Below, piece by piece: positions 28,437 through 37,232 of a DNA stretch of 64,000 bases. Every line of letters begins with the position of its first letter. Positions within the stretch are counted from its first letter, which is position 1. The position numbers and the translations under genes are program-made. Under the pieces are notes generated by a model. That model worked only from the letters and a program-made list of their open reading frames with translations. It had not been told where the DNA came from and did not search any database. The stretch covers positions 1-64,000 of the forward strand of contig NZ_BPQP01000064.1 of the NCBI RefSeq assembly GCF_022179305.1, given 5' to 3'. Source of the stretch: Methylobacterium iners. GTDB taxonomy: Bacteria > Pseudomonadota > Alphaproteobacteria > Rhizobiales > Beijerinckiaceae.

Positions 28437-29912
28437 ATGGCGGCGGGCCTCGCGGGCGACCTTCTACGGACGAAATCGCTGGAGCGACTCAACAGCGATG
28501 CGGATGTCGGCGAGCACAAGCTCGCCCGCACGCTGGGACCCTGGAGCCTGATCGCGCTCGGCATCGGCGCGGTGATCGGCGCGGGCCTGTTCTCGCTGAC
28601 GGGAATCGCCGCTGCCGAGCATGCCGGGCCTGCGGTGGTGATCTCCTTCATGATCGCGGCGCTGGCCTGCGTCTTCGCCGGCATGTGCTACAGCGAGCTC
28701 GCCGGCATGATCCCGGTCGCCGGCTCGGCCTACACCTACGCCTACGCCACGATGGGCGAGTTCATCGCCTGGATCATCGGCTGGGACCTCGTCCTCGAAT
28801 ACGCGGTCGGCGCGGCGACCGTCTCGGTGAGCTGGTCGCGCTACGTCGCCCGCTTCCTCGATGGGGTCGGCATCACCCTGCCCGGCCGTCTCATCCATTC
28901 GCCCTTCGAGACCTTCACGCTCGCCGACGGCACCACGGCCACGGGCATCGTCAATCTGCCCGCGATCTTGATCATCGTGGCGGCCTCGCTCCTCCTGATG
29001 GTCGGCATCCGCGAATCGGCGCGGGTCAACGCCGTCGTCGTCGCGATCAAGCTGGCGGTGGTCGCGGTCGTGGTCGGCGTCGGCCTCTTCTACGTGAAGG
29101 CCCAGAACTACGTGCCCTTCATTCCCGAGAACACCGGCACCTTCGGCGAATACGGCTGGAGCGGGATCATGCGCGGGGCGGGCGTGGTCTTCTTCGCCTA
29201 TATCGGCTTCGACGCGGTCTCCACCGCCGCGCAGGAGGCCAAGAACCCACAGCGCAACATGATGATCGGCATCCTCGGCTCGCTCGCCATCTGCACGGTC
29301 ATCTACATCGCGTTCGCCGGCGTGCTGACCGGGATGGTCCCCTACACGGCCATGAAGGGCGACGCCGCGCCGGTGAACACCGCGATCGCCCAGACGCCCT
29401 TCCCCTGGCTGAAGTCCCTGGTGACGCTAGGCGTCATCGCCGGCTTCTCGACCGTGATCCTGGTGCTGCTGCTCGGCCAGAGCCGGGTCTTCTACACGAT
29501 GAGCCAGGACCGGCTCCTGCCCGCCTTCTTCTCGAAGGTGCACCCGGTCTGGAAGACGCCCTACCGCTCGAACCTGTTCTTCATGGTCTTCGTGAGCGGG
29601 CTCGGCGGCTTCCTGCCTATCAGCCAGCTCGGTCACATGACGAGCATCGGCACCCTGCTGGCCTTCATCCTCGTCTGCGTCGGCGTGATCATCCTGCGCC
29701 GGACCCAGCCGGATGCCCGGCGCGACTACCGCACGCCGCTGGTTCCGCTCGTGCCGATCCTCGGCATCCTGAGCTGCTTCGCCATGATGGTCTCGCTCGA
29801 TGGCGAGACGTGGCTTCGCCTCCTGATCTGGCTTGCCATCGGCCTCGTCATCTACTTCGCGTGGAGCCGTCGCCACAGCCGGGTCGGGCGGGAGAAGGCG
29901 GTCGCCAGATAG
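28437..29912 (+). CDS. APC-family amino acid permease (cationic amino acid transporter type)
   Basis: 491 residues with about 12 transmembrane helices. The conserved N-terminal GPWSLIALGIGAVIGAGLFSLTG is the APC substrate/ion-binding helix 1, followed by AGPAVVISFMIAALACVFAGMCYSELAG. The cytosolic VFFAYIGFDAVSTAAQEAKNPQR signature is that of the CAT/YfnA group. Start ATG at 28437 (MAAGLAGDLL). It probably imports amino acids by proton symport; specificity is not visible. Confidence 0.93.
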   Translation: MAAGLAGDLLRTKSLERLNSDADVGEHKLARTLGPWSLIALGIGAVIGAGLFSLTGIAAAEHAGPAVVISFMIAALACVFAGMCYSELAGMIPVAGSAYTYAYATMGEFIAWIIGWDLVLEYAVGAATVSVSWSRYVARFLDGVGITLPGRLIHSPFETFTLADGTTATGIVNLPAILIIVAASLLLMVGIRESARVNAVVVAIKLAVVAVVVGVGLFYVKAQNYVPFIPENTGTFGEYGWSGIMRGAGVVFFAYIGFDAVSTAAQEAKNPQRNMMIGILGSLAICTVIYIAFAGVLTGMVPYTAMKGDAAPVNTAIAQTPFPWLKSLVTLGVIAGFSTVILVLLLGQSRVFYTMSQDRLLPAFFSKVHPVWKTPYRSNLFFMVFVSGLGGFLPISQLGHMTSIGTLLAFILVCVGVIILRRTQPDARRDYRTPLVPLVPILGILSCFAMMVSLDGETWLRLLIWLAIGLVIYFAWSRRHSRVGREKAVAR

Positions 29913-29944
29913 GATTTTGGCTGCACGGAAATCGGCAAGCCTAT

Positions 29945-30052
29945 CCCCTCCCCCTTGTGGGGAGGGGTTCGGGGTGGGGGTTGTTCCGTCTGGTGAGTGG
30001 CAGGGTCACCCAGCCACCCCCACCTCCCCTCCTCCCCACAAGGGGGAGGAGA
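29945..30052. repeat. Palindromic element between convergent genes
   Basis: About 108 nt with terminal inverted repeats near 34 bp: ctcccccttgtggggagggg near 29949 mirrored by ctcctccccacaagggggag near 30028. It lies between the permease stop (29912) and the FKBP stop (30062), so it may serve both as a bidirectional terminator. Confidence 0.75.
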
Positions 30053-30061
30053 GGCGTGAAC

Positions 30062-30481
30062 TCACTTCGCGCCGAGCAGCTCGACGTCGAAGATCAGCGT
30101 CGCGTTCGGCGGGATGACGCCGCCGGCGCCGCGGGCGCCGTAGCCCTGGTCCGGCGGGATGACGAGGCGGCGCTTGCCGCCGACCTTCATCGTGGCGACG
30201 CCCGTGTCCCACCCGGCGATGACTTGGCCGGCGCCGAGCGTGAAGGTGAAGGGCTGGCCGCGGTCGCGGGAGGAATCGAACTTCTTGCCCGGCTTGCCGC
30301 CCTCGTCGAGCCAGCCGGTGTAGTGGACGTTGACCTTCTGCCCGGCCTGCGGTGCGGGCCCGGTGCCCACCACCTCGTCCTGGTACTTGAGGCCGGAGGG
30401 GGTCGTCGTGAATTCGGCGGAAGCGGCTGTACTCATGGCGATGACGAGGGCTCCGGTAAGGGCGAGGATCGAGCGACGCAT
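30062..30481 (-). CDS. FKBP-type peptidyl-prolyl isomerase, exported
   Basis: 139 residues. A signal peptide ends near ASAEF (residue about 23). The FKBP fold follows: [43 protein letters not shown], and [31 protein letters not shown], with active-site residues Y, F, D and W in place. It catalyses cis-trans proline isomerisation in the periplasm. The start is fixed by the signal peptide. Confidence 0.95.
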   Translation of the reverse strand: MRRSILALTGALVIAMSTAASAEFTTTPSGLKYQDEVVGTGPAPQAGQKVNVHYTGWLDEGGKPGKKFDSSRDRGQPFTFTLGAGQVIAGWDTGVATMKVGGKRRLVIPPDQGYGARGAGGVIPPNATLIFDVELLGAK

Positions 30482-30548
30482 GCCGGTGTGTCCTCTCTGG
30501 CTTGCCGAGGCCCGATAGCACGGCCAGCATCGGAATGCCGAGAGGGCG

Positions 30549-31697
30549 TCAGCGCCGTCGCAGGACCCGCTTCGCCTCGGCGCGGGCCGCGTGTTCGAAC
30601 CGGGCGAGCCGCAGGCGGCGGTCCAGGGACAATCCGCCCTCCCCGCCCGGCAGGGCCACGATCTCCGCGACCGTCTCGCGGTCCGGATAGAGGCTCTCCA
30701 GGGCCGAGCCGGGGAGCGTCGCGGAATCGAGAGTCTTGGCGAAGGCGGTCTCGTGGAGGAGCCGGACGATCTCGGCCTCGAGGACGAGGCCCGGCGCGTT
30801 CGACCGTTCTTCCTCGTCGTAGGTCGTCTTGAGGAGGCAGGCCGTCCCGCCCGCGACGAGGGCGAGGCTGATCGCCAGCGGCTTGCCTCCCCGGTGCAGG
30901 ATGTCCGCGCGGGCCTGGACGGGCCCGTCGCCCCGCGCGAACAGGGCCCGCGCGAAAGCGGCATGGTCCGGACGGCAGGCGAGCGCGGTGCCGGCCTCGC
31001 CCTTCCATCCTGCCCGCTCCAGGGTGAGGAAGCTCTCGACGGCCTCGGTCAGGGCTGGACCGTCCGTGACGGTGTCGAGGTCGATCGTCCCGGCGTCCGC
31101 GAGGCGCCGCTGGCGGCGGCGCAGATCCTTGAAGCGGCCGCGGTTGGGATGGTCCTTCAGGAAGGCCTCGTGGTCGCCGCGCCGATGCAGGACCGGACGC
31201 TCGAAGGCGGCGACCGTGCCGGTCCGCCAGCCTGCCTCCGCCATGGCGGCGAGGAGCCCGGGGCCGATGCCGGATTCGGTCGAGAGCATGGGCCAGCGCC
31301 AGGCGCGGCCGCTTGACGCCTGCGCCAGCCCCGCGACGAGAGCGGCCAGGGTGGCTGGGACATCGGAGTCGTCCGCGACGAGGGGCGCGGTCGCTGTCAC
31401 GAAGGGCGAGCGGAAGGGCTGCGCCACCGGCATCCCGAGAGCGCTGACGTCGCGCGTGATCCGGAAGGGGAGCAGGGCGTCGAGGCGATCCCCGCGCCGA
31501 ACCGCGACGCAGGCGAGGTTGGCCGGCGCGAGGCCGCAGGCGCGGTGCGCCTCGACCGACCGGCGGCTGTAATGAGGGTGGAGCGATACCGCCCGCGCGA
31601 CGAGGTCGTCCCAACCGGCGGGATCGGCCGCGAGCCTCGCGACGGGGATGATCTCGACCCGCAAGGAGCCCGTGTCGGGGACGCGCTGCGGGATCAT
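30549..31697 (-). CDS. GNAT/CelD-like acetyltransferase
   Basis: 382 residues. The C-terminal half matches the BioF2/CelD-type double-GNAT family (Acetyltransf_6): [32 protein letters not shown], and [25 protein letters not shown]. Members modify sugars or peptides in cell-envelope or exopolysaccharide pathways. Its start overlaps the flippase stop in ATGA (31697-31694), supporting cotranscription with the flippase, SGNH and OpgC genes. Confidence 0.88.
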   Translation of the reverse strand: MIPQRVPDTGSLRVEIIPVARLAADPAGWDDLVARAVSLHPHYSRRSVEAHRACGLAPANLACVAVRRGDRLDALLPFRITRDVSALGMPVAQPFRSPFVTATAPLVADDSDVPATLAALVAGLAQASSGRAWRWPMLSTESGIGPGLLAAMAEAGWRTGTVAAFERPVLHRRGDHEAFLKDHPNRGRFKDLRRRQRRLADAGTIDLDTVTDGPALTEAVESFLTLERAGWKGEAGTALACRPDHAAFARALFARGDGPVQARADILHRGGKPLAISLALVAGGTACLLKTTYDEEERSNAPGLVLEAEIVRLLHETAFAKTLDSATLPGSALESLYPDRETVAEIVALPGGEGGLSLDRRLRLARFEHAARAEAKRVLRRR

Positions 31698-33046
31698 CGT
31701 GTCGGCCCCTCGGAAAGGCGATGGGAGTAGATCGGGGTCGCGATGGCGTGGACCCGGCGGGCCGCGAGGGCCATCGCCCAGCCCCTGGCGGCGGAGGCCA
31801 GCGCCATCGCGAGCGCGGCGCCGAGCGCCCCCTGCCCCGGGATCAGCGCGAAGCAGAGAAGGCCGGCGATGACGAGGCTCGCCAGGGTGATGGCCGCGCA
31901 GAGCCGCTCCCCGCCGAGCATGGTCAGCAGATCCTCACCCGGCCCGAACAGGCTCGCCGCGACGGTTCCGGCGACGAGGATTGCGAGGATGGGCAGGCTG
32001 TCCCGGAACTCGGGGCCGAACAGGCCGAGCAGCAGGGGCGCGGCCGCGATCGCCGCGACGCCGATCAGGGTCGTGGCCGCGAAGGTGAGTTGCGCCTGAA
32101 GGCGCACGAGGCGGGCGAGCGCCGTCGCATCCTCCGCCGCCTTGGCCGCCGCGAAGCGCTGGGCGGTGGCCGCCGAGGCCGCGAATTGCACGAAGACGAC
32201 GAATTGTTGGAGGCGCGTCGCCGCGAAATACAGGCCGACGACGGCCGGCGGCGCCAGCAGGCTCAGGATCACGACGTCGACGACGTTGAAGGCCGCGGCC
32301 GCGAGATCCCCCGCCGCGATCGGCAGACAGGCGCGGAACCATTCCCGCCAGCGTCGCCGTCGCGGTCCCGGACCGACCGCCCGCCGGAGACGCGCCAGCA
32401 GCCACACGGCCTGCAGCGTCACCGCGATCCCCGTGGCGACGAGGGTGCAGGCCACCGCCACCCAGGCCTCGGCCGGCGCCCCGAAGCGGATCGCGGCCAG
32501 CATCGCGGCCACGATCAGGATTTGCCGAAGCAGGTAGGGCGGCGCGATCGCGAGCACCGCCCAGTTCTGGCTGCGCGCGACGCCCTCCAGGTAATCCTGC
32601 AGTGCGAAGAGGGGCAGGACGAGCGCTGCGACGAGGAGGGGCGCGGCGTAGGGGCCCGCGAGCAGCGAGCCCTGCAGGGCCGCGAGCCCGAGCCCGGCGA
32701 GCGCCACCGCGATCGCCGCGATCGCCGTGAGGCCGGCGCCCGCGACGAGGAAGCCGCGGACGGCGTCGAGGTCGCCGCGGGCGGCATCGGTCGGAAGGAA
32801 GCGGCACGCGCCCTGCGAGAAGCCGAGCGTCGCCGAATGCCCGAGGATCGCAATCCAGACCCAGATCGCCGCGAAGATGCCGTACTCGGACCCGCCCATC
32901 AGCCGCGCCATGAGGGCGTGGGCGCCGTAGGCGAAGCCCGCCGCGGCGACACGGATCGCGAACACGTCGATGGCCGCGCGGGGCGCGCCGGAGCGCAGCG
33001 TCGCCAGACGCGCGAATGTCGATCCGAGCGACGCGCCCGCTGCCAT
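31694..33046 (-). CDS. Oligosaccharide flippase family membrane protein
   Basis: 450 residues with about 12-14 hydrophobic helices in MATE/Wzx style, beginning FAYGAHALMARLMGGSEYG, a typical polysaccharide-export motif. Basic loops alternate with helices. It likely flips lipid-linked glycans across the inner membrane. It is coupled to the GNAT gene by a 4-nt overlap and follows the SGNH gene by 67 nt. Confidence 0.88.
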   Translation of the reverse strand: MAAGASLGSTFARLATLRSGAPRAAIDVFAIRVAAAGFAYGAHALMARLMGGSEYGIFAAIWVWIAILGHSATLGFSQGACRFLPTDAARGDLDAVRGFLVAGAGLTAIAAIAVALAGLGLAALQGSLLAGPYAAPLLVAALVLPLFALQDYLEGVARSQNWAVLAIAPPYLLRQILIVAAMLAAIRFGAPAEAWVAVACTLVATGIAVTLQAVWLLARLRRAVGPGPRRRRWREWFRACLPIAAGDLAAAAFNVVDVVILSLLAPPAVVGLYFAATRLQQFVVFVQFAASAATAQRFAAAKAAEDATALARLVRLQAQLTFAATTLIGVAAIAAAPLLLGLFGPEFRDSLPILAILVAGTVAASLFGPGEDLLTMLGGERLCAAITLASLVIAGLLCFALIPGQGALGAALAMALASAARGWAMALAARRVHAIATPIYSHRLSEGPTR

Positions 33047-33113
33047 GCCGATGAACCCCTTTGCCGGGGCAGGTTAGGCCGGCGGGGCTTGCGGGCAGGT
33101 TAAGCGGATAGCC

Positions 33114-34013
33114 CTATTGCGCGGCGGAACCGGCCTGTGCGGCGGGCGGCGACCCGGGCAGGGTCTTCAGCACGGGTTGGGGCGTGCCCGTGACCGCGGT
33201 ATCGGGCTGGAGCAGGGAGAGCGTGATCGCCCGGGTGACGTGTTCGGCCATGCAGCGCAGGCCGAGATCGTTCAGCCGGAACTGTCGGCCGAACATGTGT
33301 CCCTCGCCCTTGTCGCTGCTGCCGGACAGGTAGCGCATCGCCTCGTAGCGCTGGACGAGAGGAACGCCCTCGCGGCCCGCGACCTCCTGCACCTTCTGCA
33401 CGATGCTGGTGTAATAGGCGTCGTCCGCCATGCTCGCGGTGTAGACCGGGTTCACGAGCACCACGTCGATGTCGTGGGACTTGATCCACTTCACGGCGTC
33501 GTCGAGGGCGGAGCCGAAGGCCTCCACCTCGACGCGAGCCAGGGCATCGTGGGTCCCCACCTGCCAGACCACGAGGTCCGGCTCGATCTCGGCGACCATG
33601 CCGCGCAGGCGCTCGGCCGCGCCCGAGGCGATCTCGCCCTGAAGTCCCCGGCTGTCGACTTCGATGTCGACTTCGGGCAGCGAGCGCTCCAGCGCGGTCT
33701 CGAGCTTGACCGGGTAGGTCGCCGAGGCGCCCGTCCCGGCCGAGGTCGGACCGATCGCGAGCACCCGCACTGGGCGCTTCTCCTTCAGCGCCGTCTTCAC
33801 GGCCTTGAGCTTGTTCAGGGTGTAGAGCTTCGAACCCGGCACACGGCATTCGGGCGATAGGGACGGATCGGGCATCTCGGTGCCCTGCGGCCCGGCCGGC
33901 GGGTTCGGCGGCGAGACGACGGTGGGTGCTCCCTGCGCCAGCGCGACGGTCGCGCCGAGGATCACGCCGAGGAGGGAAGCCGTGGCCTGCGGGAGCGCCA
34001 TTCGACGAACCAT
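33114..34013 (-). CDS. SGNH-type hydrolase-fold exported protein, active site atypical
   Basis: 299 residues with a signal peptide (cut near VALAQG). The SGNH scaffold is read as block I AIGPTSAGTGAS, a GLQGEI segment, block III WQVGTHDAL and block V RLNDLG. Several usual catalytic residues differ: block I lacks a plain GDS/GSS, block III has His where Asn is expected, and block V lacks the usual His. It starts 52 nt inside the end of the OpgC gene. An acyl-transfer or carbohydrate-binding role is inferred. Confidence 0.83.
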   Translation of the reverse strand: MVRRMALPQATASLLGVILGATVALAQGAPTVVSPPNPPAGPQGTEMPDPSLSPECRVPGSKLYTLNKLKAVKTALKEKRPVRVLAIGPTSAGTGASATYPVKLETALERSLPEVDIEVDSRGLQGEIASGAAERLRGMVAEIEPDLVVWQVGTHDALARVEVEAFGSALDDAVKWIKSHDIDVVLVNPVYTASMADDAYYTSIVQKVQEVAGREGVPLVQRYEAMRYLSGSSDKGEGHMFGRQFRLNDLGLRCMAEHVTRAITLSLLQPDTAVTGTPQPVLKTLPGSPPAAQAGSAAQ

Positions 34014-35059
34014 GCGGTGAAACTCAAACCAACGAGACCGAACCCTACGACCAAAACGTCAACAAGAGTACCGCCGCCAGTCCAGAACCGCACGAGTTGT
34101 GCCGCAAGACTGAGGACGGACCCCATCGAGAACACCGCGAGGGAGTTCCGGCCCAGTCCCGCCAAATAATCGGCCAGCGCTGGAATTCGCCCGGCGACGA
34201 AGCCGTAGACGGTCTGAAAGGCTAGCAGGACTCCGAGGAAGTGAACGAGGCGCGCGGGCGAGAGATAGGTCTTGTCAAAGGTGAAAATAAGGCGCGGCTC
34301 GGGCACTCTGAGCGGGTCCGGCCGGAGTTCGAGCACGGAGAGGATTGCGCCCAGGACGACGATCGCGATGCCGAGCGGCATCAGGCGGCGAGCCCAGAGG
34401 CGAAGGCGCGGCGCCTCCCGGCTCACATCCTCGGCGAGGAAGCCGAGAACGAGGAGGAGCTGCCAGCACAGCGGATCGAAGAACCAATCGCCCTCCCCCG
34501 GCCAGGAGGGAAAGTTCCACTCCATGACGAGGCTCAAGCCGTAGAGCCCGAAGGACAGGGCGAGTGCCAACAGCCGGTTGAAGCGCGCCAGCAGGACGAA
34601 GAAGGGCGCCATCCCGAGCAGGACCACGTAGAGCGGCAGGATGTTGAAGAAGCCGAGCTGGTGGGTGAGCAGGACGAAGCCGACGGTCGTCTGGATGGGG
34701 TCGGCGAAGAATCCGCCGGCATTGTGCCACTCGAGGATGAGCGGGTTGTCGAGGACGAGCGCCGTGCCAGCGATCATGGCGAGCGCGAGGGCCATGATCG
34801 TGATCTGCGCCCGGTAGACCTCCACCGTCCGCGACAGAAGCCGCAGCACGCTCCGAAGGCGCGGCTCGGGGCGTCCGTCCCGCTCCCGCGTCGCGATCCC
34901 GATCGACCAGCCGGCGAGGAAGACGAACAGTTCGGCCGCGTCCGAGATGCCGTATTGCGAGTAGGTGTAGCGCTCGAAGGTGTTGCCCGGGATGTGGTTC
35001 ACGAAGATGGTGACGAGAGCCAGGCCGCGCCAGAAATCGATCGCGTTCGGTTCGCGCAT
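33962..35059 (-). CDS. OpgC-domain membrane acyltransferase
   Basis: 365 residues with about ten hydrophobic helices. The N-terminal NAIDFWRGLALVTIFVNHIPGN is the OpgC family hallmark, with FVFLAGWSIGIATRERD following. The prototype succinylates osmoregulated periplasmic glucans; the family is related to membrane acyltransferase 3. The ATG at 35059 (MREPNAIDFWRG) is chosen over an upstream one. The last 52 nt overlap the SGNH gene, so the two are likely translationally coupled. Confidence 0.93.
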   Translation of the reverse strand: MREPNAIDFWRGLALVTIFVNHIPGNTFERYTYSQYGISDAAELFVFLAGWSIGIATRERDGRPEPRLRSVLRLLSRTVEVYRAQITIMALALAMIAGTALVLDNPLILEWHNAGGFFADPIQTTVGFVLLTHQLGFFNILPLYVVLLGMAPFFVLLARFNRLLALALSFGLYGLSLVMEWNFPSWPGEGDWFFDPLCWQLLLVLGFLAEDVSREAPRLRLWARRLMPLGIAIVVLGAILSVLELRPDPLRVPEPRLIFTFDKTYLSPARLVHFLGVLLAFQTVYGFVAGRIPALADYLAGLGRNSLAVFSMGSVLSLAAQLVRFWTGGGTLVDVLVVGFGLVGLSFTAWFVEWRSRRPRLPSSA

Positions 35060-35294
35060 CGGGGCTCGGCTCCGGCGTTGTTGAGGGCGTCCGCGCACGC
35101 GAGCGCCCGGGCTCCGTGCTGCGAAGGCGGGCTCTGATAAGGTGCCCGATCCGATCTGCAAAGCCTGCGCCGAGGGCACCCGGGCGCAATCGCCGCGCAG
35201 CGGCCGCGAACCCGGGGCTGCGCTGCGGCGTTACCGCCTCGACGCAGCCCGCGCGGACCGCGCGGCGCAAGGACGATCCTCGATCGGGACCGAC

Positions 35295-36311
35295 ATGGCC
35301 CATACTCACAAGCCCCTTCACGATCAGGTCATCGTGATCACCGGCGCCTCCAGCGGCATCGGCCTGACAACGGCTCGCATGGCGGCGGAGGCCGGCGCGC
35401 GTGTCGTCCTCGCTGCCCGCGACGGCGCGGTGCTGGCCAGGGTCCAGGCGGAGATCGAGGGGGTGGGCGGCAAGGCGATCCATGTCGTCGCCGATGTCGG
35501 CGAGCGTGCGCAAGTCCAGGCCATCGCCGATGCGGCCGTCGCGGCCTTCGGCGGCTTCGACACCTGGGTCAACAATGCCGGGCTCACGATCTACGGCCGT
35601 CTCTGGGAGGTCAGCGACTCCGACCACGAGCGCCTGCTGAGGACCAATCTCTGGGGCACGGTGCTGGGCTCGCTGGTCGCGGTCGAGCACCTGCGCAGGA
35701 ATGGCGGTGCGCTCATCAATGTCGGCAGCGTCGGCTCCGATCTCGCCTTCCCGCTCCAGGGCATGTACTGCGCGAGCAAACACGCCATCAAAGGCTTTAC
35801 CGACGCCCTGCGGATGGAGCTGTTCGAGGACGGCGCGCCCGTCTCCGTCACCCTGATCAAGCCGGCTTCGATCGACACGCCGCTGCCGCAGCGAGCGAAG
35901 AACTACACCGACCACGAGCCGAAGCTGCCGCCGCCGGTCTACCGGCCCGAGGAGGTCGCCAACGCGATCCTGCACGCGGCGGTGCACCCGCAGCGGGACA
36001 TCTACGTCGGCGGCGGCGCCAAGGCGCTGGCGAGCTTCAAGGAATTCGCCCCCGGCGCCTACGATGCGCTGGCACCCGTCGTCACGGCTCTGCAGAAGCG
36101 GGGCGACCCGCCGCAGGACGCGCAGGACGCCCTTCACGCACCCTCCCGGCCGGACGGGGCGGCTCGGGGCACCCATCCCGGTTACGTGATGCGCACGAGC
36201 GCCTACACGCGCTCGACCCTGCACCCGCTGCCGACGACCGCCCTCGTGGCCGGGCTGGGGGCCGCGGCCGCCCTGCTCGTGCGTGCAAGCACGCGCGGGC
36301 CGAGGCGCTGA
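35295..36311 (+). CDS. Short-chain dehydrogenase/reductase
   Basis: 338 residues. The classical SDR pattern is VIVITGASSGIGLTTA (cofactor), NNAGLTIYG, the catalytic Ser in VGSVGSD and YCASKHAIKGF. A C-terminal extension (about 290-338) is basic and ends in a hydrophobic segment that may anchor the protein to the membrane. An alpha/beta hydrolase gene starts 2 nt after its stop. The substrate is unknown. Confidence 0.93.
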   Translation: MAHTHKPLHDQVIVITGASSGIGLTTARMAAEAGARVVLAARDGAVLARVQAEIEGVGGKAIHVVADVGERAQVQAIADAAVAAFGGFDTWVNNAGLTIYGRLWEVSDSDHERLLRTNLWGTVLGSLVAVEHLRRNGGALINVGSVGSDLAFPLQGMYCASKHAIKGFTDALRMELFEDGAPVSVTLIKPASIDTPLPQRAKNYTDHEPKLPPPVYRPEEVANAILHAAVHPQRDIYVGGGAKALASFKEFAPGAYDALAPVVTALQKRGDPPQDAQDALHAPSRPDGAARGTHPGYVMRTSAYTRSTLHPLPTTALVAGLGAAAALLVRASTRGPRR

Positions 36312-36312
36312 G

Positions 36313-37221
36313 ATGGAGCCCGCAACCCTCGACGGGGGCGCCACGATCCTGAACCTGCCCCCTCGCAAGGGACACGTGACCGAACCGGACCGACGCATCG
36401 TGCGCGGCGCGGGCGGCCGCGGGATCGCCTATGTCGAGGCCGGTTCCGGGCCCGACCTGGTGCTCATCCACGGCTCCCTGATGACGCTGGAGGACATGTG
36501 GCTCGGGCCAATGACGGCGCTTGCCCGGCATTTCCGGGTCATCGCCGTCGACCGGCCGGGACACGGCGCCAGCGACCGCGTCCGCTTCAGCGACGGCTCG
36601 CCCTGGGAGCAGGCGGCGATCCTACGCGACGCGATCCAGAGCCTCGGGCTGCACCGCCCGGTGATCCTCGGACATTCCTTCGGCGGCGCGGTGGCGCTCG
36701 CCTACGGCTTGAGCTTCCCCGAGGAGGTCGCCGGCATCGTCGCCGTGGCGCCGATCTGCTTCCCGGAAGTTCGCCTCGAACAGATCCTGTTCGGGCCGCG
36801 GGCGGTGCCGATCGTCGGCGATGCCTTGGCCTATAGCTGGGGCCCGGTGGTGGACACCGCCCTGCTCCCCCTGCTCTGGCGAGCGATGTTCCTGCCGCAG
36901 GCCATGCCTGAGCGCTTCGCCGCCGAGTTCCCCTTCCACTGGGCCCGTCGCCCGGCGCCGATGATCGCCAATGGCGAGGACGCCGCCGCTCTCTGGGCCG
37001 GGCTGAGCCGCAGCGCCCTGGCCTATCCGACCTGCCGAGTTCCCGTTCACGTCCTCGGCGGAGACTCCGACATCGTCGTGAACAGCCTCTTCCACGGCGG
37101 AAACGCCGCCGCGCTCATCCCCAGCGCGCGCTTCGACCTCCTGCCGGGAGTCGGGCACATGCTCCACCACTTCGAGATCGAAACGCTGGTCGAGGCAGCC
37201 CTTGGCATGAGCCGTCGATAG
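36313..37221 (+). CDS. Alpha/beta-fold hydrolase
   Basis: 302 residues. The oxyanion region is VLIHGSLMTLEDMW, nucleophile Ser in VILGHSFGGAVALAYG, acid in VLGGDSDIVV, and catalytic His in LPGVGHMLHHFE. The start at 36313 is one base after the SDR TGA, so the two are coupled. The 3' end is 11 nt from the convergent carboxypeptidase gene. The substrate is unknown; haloperoxidase-like or esterase are both possible. Confidence 0.92.
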   Translation: MEPATLDGGATILNLPPRKGHVTEPDRRIVRGAGGRGIAYVEAGSGPDLVLIHGSLMTLEDMWLGPMTALARHFRVIAVDRPGHGASDRVRFSDGSPWEQAAILRDAIQSLGLHRPVILGHSFGGAVALAYGLSFPEEVAGIVAVAPICFPEVRLEQILFGPRAVPIVGDALAYSWGPVVDTALLPLLWRAMFLPQAMPERFAAEFPFHWARRPAPMIANGEDAAALWAGLSRSALAYPTCRVPVHVLGGDSDIVVNSLFHGGNAAALIPSARFDLLPGVGHMLHHFEIETLVEAALGMSRR

Positions 37222-37232
37222 GTCCGCCCTTC

